DNA of 5,259 nucleotides from Desulfonatronaceae bacterium UBA663 (lineage in GTDB: Bacteria > Desulfobacterota > Desulfovibrionia > Desulfovibrionales > Desulfonatronaceae). The translations under genes and the position numbers were made by a program. Below are positions 1 through 5,259 of the stretch, in pieces. Each line of letters opens with the position of its first letter. Position 1 is the first letter of the stretch. The notes beneath the pieces are model-generated. The model was not told the DNA's origin. It was given only the letters and a program-made list of their open reading frames with translations, and did no database searches. Where the stretch lies: contig DBNV01000024.1 of the NCBI GenBank assembly GCA_002299865.1, positions 6,425-11,683 on the forward strand, read 5' to 3'.

Positions 1-2
1 CC

Positions 3-224
3 CGGACAGGGCGTTACGCCTGCTCGGCCAGGGGCAAGGTGCTGCTGGTCAGCGAGCCGGGAGAGGCGGGGACCTCGTCCGGGGACGTGGTGGATCTGAA
101 GCTTGATGAGCAGATCGGACGGGACGCCAAGACCCAGACCCCGATGGTCGGGTTGCATCCTAAGCAAGGCCGTGCCGTCCGAGTCTCTTTCCGAAAAGCG
201 GCCCAAGCCGCAAAAACAACCTGA
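3..224 (+). CDS. 3' end of an unrecognised gene, truncated by the window start
   Basis: An open frame runs from the left edge to a TGA at 222-224, giving about 73 residues with no start codon that is clearly the real one (an internal ATG lies at 39). Third codon positions are strongly G/C through the first half, like the recognised genes here, which supports real coding. The visible protein is hydrophilic, with a short beta-like segment (GKVLLVSEPGE) and then an acidic/basic stretch (VVDLKLDEQIGRD). I see no signal peptide, membrane segment or catalytic motif and do not recognise the family. It converges on the UbiD-family gene, with 36 bases between the two stops. A second + frame stays open from 100 to a TGA at 274-276 and encodes a lysine-, glutamine- and proline-rich tail that also looks natural, so the true 3' end is uncertain. 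The opposite-strand ORF over 14-256 looks less convincing. Confidence 0.4.
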   Translation, partial: RTGRYACSARGKVLLVSEPGEAGTSSGDVVDLKLDEQIGRDAKTQTPMVGLHPKQGRAVRVSFRKAAQAAKTT

Positions 225-260
225 CCAAAAACAAGCCGACCTGGACAAGCCGGCAAAGAA

Positions 261-2123
261 TCAGATCACTCCGTGAAGCGGTCCTCCCTTGGCGCCCAGG
301 GCGTCCACGCGTTTTCCCACTTCCGGGTCGTCCTCCAAGGGTGGGGCGTGGTGCGGCTTGGCCCGGGCGTCAATGATCAGCGGACTATTGCATCCCCAGT
401 GCTTGCAGCGTGTGCCGGCCCCAACACCGTAAATATCGCAGGCCGGGTCGGAGCGGGTAAAGCAGACCCATAAAAAATTGCGTAAATCGTGGGACACAAA
501 GGCGCTGTCGTCCACGACCACCAGTAAAGGCCAGTCCTGTAGTTCCCTTTCTCGTTCATCCGCCGACATGGCCTCCAGGGCCAAGCAAAAGCGTTCTATT
601 TCCGGGTCTTGGGAGTGGCGTTCACGCCGGCATCGCGGCCCCCGAACGGCCAGGACGCCTGGCAGGCACACCCGCGGGTCGCCGAACCCTTCAGGAAGCT
701 TCAGGCTGATGGGCGCGGTCGCGGGCAGGGTCCGTTTGGGCGGACCGGCTGCGGCCACGACCACCTTGGAGCCTTCGTTCAGTCCCAGTCCAGAGTAGTC
801 CAGGGTGTCCACGGTGGTGCGGGTCTGGAAGTGCAGGTCCCTGGTCCAGTCCACCCGGCGCAGCATGTGCCGGAAAAAGGCCGGAAGATCATGAATGTCC
901 AGGCTGGGATCGTCTTTGTGGTCGGCGATGAACAGGTATTTGGCCAGGGAAAGCTGGCCCTGGCCGAGGATGGCGTTGGCCTGGGTCAGCAGTTCCCTGG
1001 GCGCTCGATCGGCCTCGTAAGGCACGTAGCGTTCGCTGCCCAGGGCCAGCAGCAGCGGATGCACCCCGGCCGCGTCCACGGCGTGGACCGCACGCACGCC
1101 GGGCAGGACTGTGGGAATGACCTCGCCCGTCAGTTCGTGGATCAGCGCGCCAAAGGATGTATCCTCTTGCGGGGGGCGGCCCACGGTGGTGAAGGGCCAG
1201 ATCGCGTCCGGGCGATGGTGGACCCGCTCCACGGACAGCACGGGAAAATCATGCTCCAGGCTGTAGTAGCCCAGATGGTCCCCGAACGGGCCTTCAGGCA
1301 GGGTTTTTGCTCCCAGGACAACACCGCTGATGCAGAAGTCCGCCTGGGCGGGCATGGGCAGACCGTTGGCCGCGAGGAGCATGTCCAGGCGATGCCCGCC
1401 GAGCATGCCGGCGAAGCTGAGTTCGGGCATGCCTTCGGGCAGGGGCATCACCGCGGCCAGTGTCATGGCCGGCGGACCACCAACAAAGACATTCACCCGC
1501 AGGGGCTGCCCGCCGCGTTCCAGGGCCTGGGCGTGGTGCACCCCGATGCCGCGATGAATCTGGTAATGCAGGCCGGCCTCCCGGTCGGGCCGGTAGCTCC
1601 CGCCGGAGATTTGCACTCGGTACATGCCCAGGTTGGAGTGCCGCCAGCCGGGCATTGTCGGGCTTTCGGAATAGACCTGGGGCAGGGTGACGAAGGCCCC
1701 GCCGTCTTTGGGCCAGGAAACCTGTTGCGGCAGGTCGGACAGGGCGCAGGAAGCGCCCAGGATCGGCCCGGTGGTGACAAATCTAGGCCGGGCGTGCCAG
1801 AGGGTGCGGGCTGACCCCAAATACTTCCAGGGCGAACGCAGGGCCTCGGACGGGTCGACCTTCAGCCGGACCAAGCGTTCCAGGGCCGGGAGCGTATCCC
1901 GGAAGAGAAAGCGCGACCGCTCCAGGGTGCCGAAAAGGTTGCCGAGCATGGGGAAGCGGCAGCCCTTGACCCGGGTGAAGAGCAGGGCCGGGCCCTTGGC
2001 TTGGTAGACGCGGCGCTGGATTGCGCCGGCCTCAAGGTGAGGGTCCACTTCAACGTTCAAGCGGAGCAAATGTCCGGCCGCTTCCAGGTCCCTGACGCAG
2101 GCTTGCAGGTTGGCGTATCCCAT
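261..2123 (-). CDS. UbiD-family prenylated-FMN-dependent decarboxylase, long form (probably quinone biosynthesis)
   Basis: This is a complete 620-residue protein. UbiD enzymes reversibly decarboxylate aromatic or unsaturated acids using prenylated FMN, which a UbiX-type prenyltransferase makes. Family marks seen: an N-terminal segment typical of UbiD (residues 1-60); the N-x-G-M-Y-R motif (N164 to R169), matching the cofactor-binding Asn and catalytic Arg; IHRGIG at 189-194; E234 in a PELSFAGML stretch; the PEGPFGDH signature at 276-283, giving E277 and D282 at the proton-shuttle positions; and the lysine segment LSLAKYLF (391-398). A C-terminal extension ends in KHWGC (574-578), DARAKPHHAP (585-594) and a GGPLHG tail. 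E. coli UbiD has about 497 residues, so this is the longer form I recall from Bacteroidetes and Desulfovibrio relatives. The ATG fits the family N-terminus. Its Shine-Dalgarno AAGGAG lies only 2 bases upstream, which is unusually close. No ubiX-like, ubiA-like or mqn gene is adjacent. A menaquinone role (MqnL-like) is inferred; another aromatic-acid decarboxylase is possible. Confidence 0.93.
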   Translation of the reverse strand: MGYANLQACVRDLEAAGHLLRLNVEVDPHLEAGAIQRRVYQAKGPALLFTRVKGCRFPMLGNLFGTLERSRFLFRDTLPALERLVRLKVDPSEALRSPWKYLGSARTLWHARPRFVTTGPILGASCALSDLPQQVSWPKDGGAFVTLPQVYSESPTMPGWRHSNLGMYRVQISGGSYRPDREAGLHYQIHRGIGVHHAQALERGGQPLRVNVFVGGPPAMTLAAVMPLPEGMPELSFAGMLGGHRLDMLLAANGLPMPAQADFCISGVVLGAKTLPEGPFGDHLGYYSLEHDFPVLSVERVHHRPDAIWPFTTVGRPPQEDTSFGALIHELTGEVIPTVLPGVRAVHAVDAAGVHPLLLALGSERYVPYEADRAPRELLTQANAILGQGQLSLAKYLFIADHKDDPSLDIHDLPAFFRHMLRRVDWTRDLHFQTRTTVDTLDYSGLGLNEGSKVVVAAAGPPKRTLPATAPISLKLPEGFGDPRVCLPGVLAVRGPRCRRERHSQDPEIERFCLALEAMSADERERELQDWPLLVVVDDSAFVSHDLRNFLWVCFTRSDPACDIYGVGAGTRCKHWGCNSPLIIDARAKPHHAPPLEDDPEVGKRVDALGAKGGPLHGVI

Positions 2124-2125
2124 GT

Positions 2126-2131
2126 CTCCTT
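2126..2131 (-). promoter_or_regulatory. Ribosome binding site of the UbiD-family gene
   Basis: Read on the - strand this is AAGGAG followed by AC and then the ATG at 2123. The match to the anti-Shine-Dalgarno is strong but the 2-base spacer is shorter than the usual 5-9. No alternative start fits the family N-terminus better, so I keep this ATG. Confidence 0.6.
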
Positions 2132-2171
2132 TTCTAAATCACGTTGCGCAGGCCTGGCAAGCCTTGCTCTT

Positions 2172-2188
2172 TGCCCTGAGATGGGGCA
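2172..2188. repeat. Short inverted repeat in the divergent intergenic region
   Basis: TGCCC (2172-2176) and GGGCA (2184-2188) form a 5-bp stem around a 7-base spacer, near the middle of the divergent region and overlapping the weak rightward -35 candidate. It could be an operator half-site pair, but a 5-bp palindrome in GC-rich DNA can occur by chance. Confidence 0.2.
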
Positions 2189-2267
2189 TTAATTTCTATG
2201 AATCACGGCGGCATTATCCGCGCGAGGCGCATCATTGCATTCGGGTAGGATCGGGACAACAGACTCT

Positions 2268-2274
2268 TTAGGAG
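2268..2274 (+). promoter_or_regulatory. Ribosome binding site that decides the DHS-like start
   Basis: TTAGGAG lies 8 bases before the ATG at 2283. This supports 2283 over the in-frame ATG at 2235, whose 16 extra residues do not resemble the family. Confidence 0.75.
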
Positions 2275-2282
2275 TTATTGCC

Positions 2283-3341
2283 ATGGCGAAAAAGACTCCA
2301 TCAACCAGACAATCAATCAAGGTCGACGAAAAACCGGAAAAAGTGCGTTCCACAACAGCCAGGCCGCGACAACTTGGTCCTGTGGGAAGTTTCATCAAAC
2401 ACCACTACCGGCATTTCAACGCCGCCGTGGTGGTGGACGCCGCCGAGGCCTACCAGGCTTTTTTGGATCAGGGCGGCAAGATGATGATCACCCTGGCCGG
2501 GGCCATGAGCACGGCCGAGCTAGGGCTTTCCCTGGCCGAGCTGATTCGCCGGGACAAGATTCATTTGATCTCTTGCACCGGCGCCAACCTGGAAGAGGAC
2601 GTCTTCAACTTGGTGGCTCACGATTTCTACGAGCGCGTGCCCCATTACCGCGAACTCACCTCCCAGGACGAGGCCGTGCTGCTGGCCCGGCACATGAACC
2701 GGGTCACGGACACCTGCATTCCCGAAGAAGAGGCCATGCGTCGCATCGAGCGGGTGATCCTCAAGTTCTGGATGGAGGCGGACCAGAAGGGCGAGCGCTA
2801 CTTTCCCCATGAATTTCTGCGCCAGGCTCTGGCCAGCGGGGCGTTGGAAAAGCACTACCAGATCGACCCCAGGAATTCCTGGATGCTGGCGGCTATGGAG
2901 AAGAACGTGCCCATCATCGTTCCGGGCTGGGAGGATTCGACCCTGGGTAATATTTATGCCGCAGCCGTGCTGCGCGGCAAGGTCAAGAACGTGCATACCG
3001 TGCGCACGGGCATTGAATACATGATCTGGCTGGCGGATTTCTACAGGAAGACCACGGAAACGACCCCTCTGGGCATGTTCCAAATCGGCGGAGGCATTGC
3101 CGGAGACTTTCCTATCTGCGTGGTGCCCATGATTCAGCAGGACATGCGCATGGACGTGCCGTTGTGGGGCTACTTCTGCCAAATCAGCGACAGTACCACC
3201 AGCTACGGCTCTTATTCCGGGGCCACCCCCAACGAGAAGATCACCTGGGGCAAGCTCGGCGTAGACACCCCGAAATTCATCATCGAATCCGACGCCACCA
3301 TTGTCGCGCCGCTGATTTTCGCCCATCTGCTGGAGTGGTAG
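2283..3341 (+). CDS. Deoxyhypusine-synthase-family protein (DHS-like; substrate uncertain)
   Basis: This is a complete 352-residue protein starting at ATG 2283. Deoxyhypusine synthase uses NAD to cleave spermidine and moves the aminobutyl group through an enzyme-lysine imine to eIF5A. Bacteria lack eIF5A, and DHS relatives such as plant homospermidine synthase use a small amine acceptor instead. Conserved marks seen: a Rossmann segment TLAGAMSTAELG (70-81); CTGANLEED (98-106), matching the T-x-G-G-x-E-E-D NAD motif; PGWEDSTLGN (214-223) with D218; QIGGG (267-271); SGATPNE (312-318); and TWGK (321-324), where K324 is the catalytic lysine. Aligned by eye to human DHS (remembered numbering), pocket residues differ: K287 to G274, H288 to D275, D243 to N223 and D316 to Y311; E323 and W327 are kept. 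Residues 1-30 are a basic, Pro/Thr/Gln-rich extension before the family-typical HHYRHFNAA. It is divergent from the UbiD-family gene, and its stop is followed by the gap at 3342-3655. No other polyamine gene is visible. Family call firm, substrate inferred. Confidence 0.92.
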   Translation: MAKKTPSTRQSIKVDEKPEKVRSTTARPRQLGPVGSFIKHHYRHFNAAVVVDAAEAYQAFLDQGGKMMITLAGAMSTAELGLSLAELIRRDKIHLISCTGANLEEDVFNLVAHDFYERVPHYRELTSQDEAVLLARHMNRVTDTCIPEEEAMRRIERVILKFWMEADQKGERYFPHEFLRQALASGALEKHYQIDPRNSWMLAAMEKNVPIIVPGWEDSTLGNIYAAAVLRGKVKNVHTVRTGIEYMIWLADFYRKTTETTPLGMFQIGGGIAGDFPICVVPMIQQDMRMDVPLWGYFCQISDSTTSYGSYSGATPNEKITWGKLGVDTPKFIIESDATIVAPLIFAHLLEW

Positions 3342-3655
3342 GCAGACAGGTCCGGTCTTGATTACGACGAGGAGGTCAGCGGCAGGCGTCCGGTTCCTTC
3401 CGCACCAGCGTGGTGAGGATCAGTATTTCCGGCATGACAGCTAGCCGGGTCAGCAGCCACAGGGCGAGGATGGTGAAGGCCAGGCAAAACCAGAGCACGC
3501 CCGGCAAAATCCGCCCCGCCCCGGATCATCAGTCGGCTGCGCCATCTGGCCCCGGAACGCCTGGCGATGCTTAAACTCGATGGGCAGGGCATGGATGACG
3601 TTTTTGCGCACAAAGGCCGGTGGAGGAGAGTACAACCATTGAACCCGCGGGCACA
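3342..3655. other. Intercistronic gap between convergent genes, holding a probable broken small gene
   Basis: About 314 bases separate the stops of the DHS-like gene and the diguanylate cyclase. I see no strong hairpin with a T-run for either side. Most of the - strand here is covered by two open frames that read as one small membrane protein if a single base is restored (listed separately). The first 30 or so bases after the DHS-like stop hold nothing I can identify. Confidence 0.5.
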
Positions 3656-3656
3656 T
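3376..3656 (-). pseudogene. Possible frame-broken small membrane-protein gene downstream of the cyclase
   Basis: On the - strand an ATG at 3656-3654 overlaps the cyclase stop (TGATG arrangement), with GGGGGAG just before it, so translational coupling is plausible. This first frame reads about 46 sensible residues (for example YSPPPAFVRKNVIHALP) and then enters a Ser/Pro/Cys-rich shadow that ends at 3450. A second frame, open from 3525 to a TGA at 3378-3376, encodes a strongly hydrophobic run (VLWFCLAFTILALWLLTRL, then LILTTLV) and a charged C-terminus (RKEPDACR). Joining the frames near 3508-3525 needs one restored base, in or next to a C/G-run-rich stretch where indels and base-call errors are common. 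The product would be about 90 residues with one or two membrane segments. I do not recognise the family. It could be a decayed gene, an intact gene with a sequencing error, or chance open frames. Confidence 0.4.
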
Positions 3657-5050
3657 CACTCCCCCGGATTCACGACGGTTCTATTCCTGCCGGCTCTCTT
3701 GGCCTGATAGAGGGCGTCGTCCGCCATCTTGAGGATTACGTCGGGATCGCTGAGGCTCGACTGAGAGGCGACCAAGCCGATGCTGACGGCAAATGAGACG
3801 ACGGTTTTTCCGGTTTGCGCGGGGCTGCGCTCAATGCCGCTTCTGAGGCGTTCTGCGATGGCGTATGCGCCGTGTGCATCGGTCTGCGGAAGAATCACGG
3901 CGAATTCCTCGCCGCCCAGGCGTCCGGGAAGGTCTACTGTCCGGAGGTGTTTTTTGAGCAGCCCGGCAAGATGTTGCAGGACCTGGTCGCCTGCCGCGTG
4001 TCCGTAGTTGTCGTTCACGGTCTTGAAATGATCGATGTCGAGCATCAGCAGGGAAAAAGTTTGGCCGTAGCGCCTGGTGCGTTCAATTTCTTGTTCAAGA
4101 ACCTTCATGAAATGCCTGCGGTTCCAAAGACCGGTCAGCTCGTCGGTGGTGGCCAGAAAGCGCAGTTTCTCCTCGGTGAGTTTGCGCTGCGTAATGTCCT
4201 GGGACGAGCCCACGATGTAGGCGACCTTGTCGTTCTCGAACACCGGGGTCAGCGTTGTGCGCCAAATCTTCTTCCCGCCGGGCAGGGAAAGCCCTTCCTC
4301 GTAGGAGCAAGGTTTTCCTGCCTGCACGCAGTTCATGTAATTTCTTGAAATAGTCGCGCCCAGTTCTTCGCCCAGAAGTTCCTGGGGCGTCTTGCCCCGC
4401 AAGTCATCCAGGGACAGCCCGGTGGAGGTTTGATGCGCCCTGTTGTTGCGCATGAAGCGAAAGGTCCCATTCTCCAGGACCTCGACCAGGAACATGGCGT
4501 CCTGGGTACCGTGAAAAATCCGCTCGTATTCGTCGAAGATCATTTTCAGCCGCTTCTCGGCTTTTTTCAGCAGGGAGACGTCCCGGGCCACATGAATTGA
4601 GCCGGTGATTTGTCCTTGATCGTCGTGCAGCGGGGTGACTTTCACCAGCAAATGGGCCTCCCATTCGGGGATGGAGACCTCGTGAAGATGTTCCCGACCG
4701 TCGAGCAGCATCCGACTGTGCGGACAATCCTGGACGGGGGCCTCTGTCTTGTGCGCAAGGCAAAAATAGAGCTGACCCAGGATCTTGTCCTGGGATAAAC
4801 CAAGCAGCTTGAGCATGGCCTCATTGGCCTCAAGGACGGTACGATCCTTGGCGAGAATCATGATCGGGTCGGTCATGGCGTTGAAGAGCATCCGGTAGCG
4901 CTCATCGGACTCTTGCTGGGCCTGTTCAGTGCGCTGAATGCGGAGCATCGACTTGACCCGGGCGACAAGTTCCAAGGTTTCAAAAGGCTTGTTCATAAAC
5001 CAGTCGGTGCCGGCATCCAGCCCCCGGGCCGGTGCCTCGGGGCTGTTCAT
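3656..5050 (-). CDS. Diguanylate cyclase: receiver C-terminal part, two PAS domains, GGDEF
   Basis: This 464-residue frame begins inside a receiver domain. Residues 1-37 carry the receiver's last part, with GLDAG (10-14) and the conserved Lys of NKPFE (20-24), then a short linker helix. PAS 1 spans about 47-160 and contains C97, H100, C109 and a CPHSR segment, ending in an ARDVSLLKKAEKRL linker. PAS 2 spans about 172-290 and ends in SSQDITQRKLTEEKLRFLA, the usual lead-in to GGDEF. The GGDEF domain (about 300-461) has the metal-binding LDIDHFK stretch (337-343), the active-site signature GGEEF (379-383), and R370/D373 exactly five residues before it, which is the inhibitory c-di-GMP I-site. 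It should therefore join two GTP into c-di-GMP, with product inhibition, in the cytoplasm (no membrane segment or signal peptide seen). The ATG at 5050 is only the first start after a frame break: the rest of the receiver lies upstream in another frame. A GTP-to-c-di-GMP role is well supported; whether this exact protein is made is not. Confidence 0.88.
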   Translation of the reverse strand: MNSPEAPARGLDAGTDWFMNKPFETLELVARVKSMLRIQRTEQAQQESDERYRMLFNAMTDPIMILAKDRTVLEANEAMLKLLGLSQDKILGQLYFCLAHKTEAPVQDCPHSRMLLDGREHLHEVSIPEWEAHLLVKVTPLHDDQGQITGSIHVARDVSLLKKAEKRLKMIFDEYERIFHGTQDAMFLVEVLENGTFRFMRNNRAHQTSTGLSLDDLRGKTPQELLGEELGATISRNYMNCVQAGKPCSYEEGLSLPGGKKIWRTTLTPVFENDKVAYIVGSSQDITQRKLTEEKLRFLATTDELTGLWNRRHFMKVLEQEIERTRRYGQTFSLLMLDIDHFKTVNDNYGHAAGDQVLQHLAGLLKKHLRTVDLPGRLGGEEFAVILPQTDAHGAYAIAERLRSGIERSPAQTGKTVVSFAVSIGLVASQSSLSDPDVILKMADDALYQAKRAGRNRTVVNPGE

Positions 5051-5055
5051 GACGC

Positions 5056-5259
5056 CTAATATTGACCGAGAATAAGATCATTTTTGATCCTTCGGCAGAA
5101 ATCCAGGTCGTTGCCGTCCGGCAGCATCACGTCCAGAAGAGCCATGTCTAGCGGTTCCTGCCGGGCCGCTTCCAGGCCCTCTGTCAATGTGAGCGCCGCA
5201 ACGACGCGAAATTTAACTTTGTCCAGGAGATGCTTCAGGGCGGTCAGGATGGCGGGGGA
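5056..5259 (-). pseudogene. N-terminal part of the same response regulator (receiver domain), out of frame and truncated by the window end
   Basis: From the right edge the - strand reads 67 residues of a receiver domain before a TAG at 5058-5056. The segment begins SPAILTALKHLL (receiver helix 1; the acidic pair before it is off the window) and reaches LLDVMLPDG, where D43 of the fragment (codon 5133-5131) is the expected phosphoacceptor aspartate. It continues with DFCRRIKND, the normal helix 3 ending, and then turns into nonsense (LILGQY) and stops. The missing remainder of the domain is found in the frame of the downstream cyclase, reading SILGVMNSPE then GLDAG. One restored base between 5080 and 5056 would make a standard REC-PAS-PAS-GGDEF protein. 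As drawn, the receiver is cut between beta 3/helix 3 and beta 4, so neither half should fold alone. It could be a broken gene or a base-call error. Confidence 0.75.

Larger units (their letters stand above)
2124..2282. promoter_or_regulatory. Divergent intergenic region carrying both gene starts
   Basis: These 159 bases separate the start codons of the UbiD-family gene (leftward) and the DHS-like gene (rightward), so promoters for both should lie here. The middle is more A/T-rich than the flanking genes (around 2165-2215). For the rightward gene the best sigma-70 guess is TTGCCC (2171-2176) with TTCTAT (2194-2199) at 17-base spacing, but the -10 matches consensus at only half its positions, so it is weak. 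I found no convincing leftward promoter. The region also holds the short inverted repeat listed separately. Confidence 0.5.

Noticed and set aside
14..256. An 80-residue - strand frame just after the UbiD-family stop
   Set aside because: It needs a TTG start with no clear ribosome binding site, and the + strand frame over the same bases looks more like coding sequence.
609..1814. A 401-residue open frame on the + strand
   Set aside because: It lies entirely antisense to the UbiD-family gene. Its Gly/Gln/His/Arg-rich composition is typical of a shadow frame in GC-rich DNA, with no recognisable domain.
2150..2164. AGGC/GCCT inverted repeat
   Set aside because: The stem is only 4 bp and is expected often by chance at this GC content.
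2154..2170. Possible sigma-54 promoter (TGGCA followed by TTGCT)
   Set aside because: The GG and GC elements are 8 bases apart, not the required 10.
2235..2282. Upstream in-frame ATG for the DHS-like gene
   Set aside because: The added 16 residues do not resemble the family N-terminus, and the good ribosome binding site sits before the ATG at 2283.
2520..3326. A 268-residue open frame on the - strand
   Set aside because: It is antisense to the DHS-like gene, which has conserved catalytic motifs through the same stretch; the antisense product shows no family features.
3815..4348. A 177-residue open frame on the + strand
   Set aside because: It is antisense to the PAS 2 and GGDEF coding sequence, whose motifs are unambiguous.
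5056..5085. Programmed -1 ribosomal frameshift site joining the two receiver halves
   Set aside because: Slipping at the AAAAA run would run straight into the TGA at 5080-5078, and no standard slippery heptamer lies between that stop and the TAG.

Overview
The window looks like ordinary chromosome of a Gram-negative, probably anaerobic bacterium with fairly high GC. The long-form UbiD-type decarboxylase, the bacterial deoxyhypusine-synthase-like protein and the REC-PAS-PAS-GGDEF architecture together suggest the Desulfovibrio-like sulfate reducers (Desulfobacterota). That placement is inferred from remembered family resemblance; no search was run. No RNA genes, insertion sequences, CRISPR arrays or phage genes were seen.

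Layout, left to right. (1) Positions 3-224, + strand: the probable 3' end of a gene cut by the window edge and not recognised. (2) Positions 261-2123, - strand: a complete 620-residue UbiD-family decarboxylase with the prenylated-FMN catalytic residues in place. (3) Positions 2124-2282: a 159-base divergent intergenic region. (4) Positions 2283-3341, + strand: a complete 352-residue deoxyhypusine-synthase-like enzyme. It keeps the catalytic lysine and NAD motifs but differs at several spermidine-pocket positions. (5) Positions 3342-3655: about 310 bases that hold what looks like a small, frame-broken membrane-protein gene on the - strand. It starts by stop/start overlap with the gene upstream of it. 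(6) Positions 3656-5259, - strand: a response-regulator diguanylate cyclase whose receiver domain is split by a frame break near 5056-5080. The receiver N-terminus runs off the right edge.

The two biosynthetic genes are divergent and may share a control region, but nothing shows that they share a pathway. The UbiD homolog most likely acts in quinone (probably menaquinone) synthesis or decarboxylates another aromatic acid. The DHS-like protein probably does polyamine-type aminobutyl-transfer chemistry, since bacteria lack eIF5A. The cyclase is a signalling gene with no visible link to either.

The points most worth checking are the split receiver domain, the altered substrate pocket of the DHS-like enzyme and the frame-broken membrane ORF. 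I did not find a convincing new multi-gene system. The two - strand frame breaks could be real decay or base-call errors, and each looks like one missing base.
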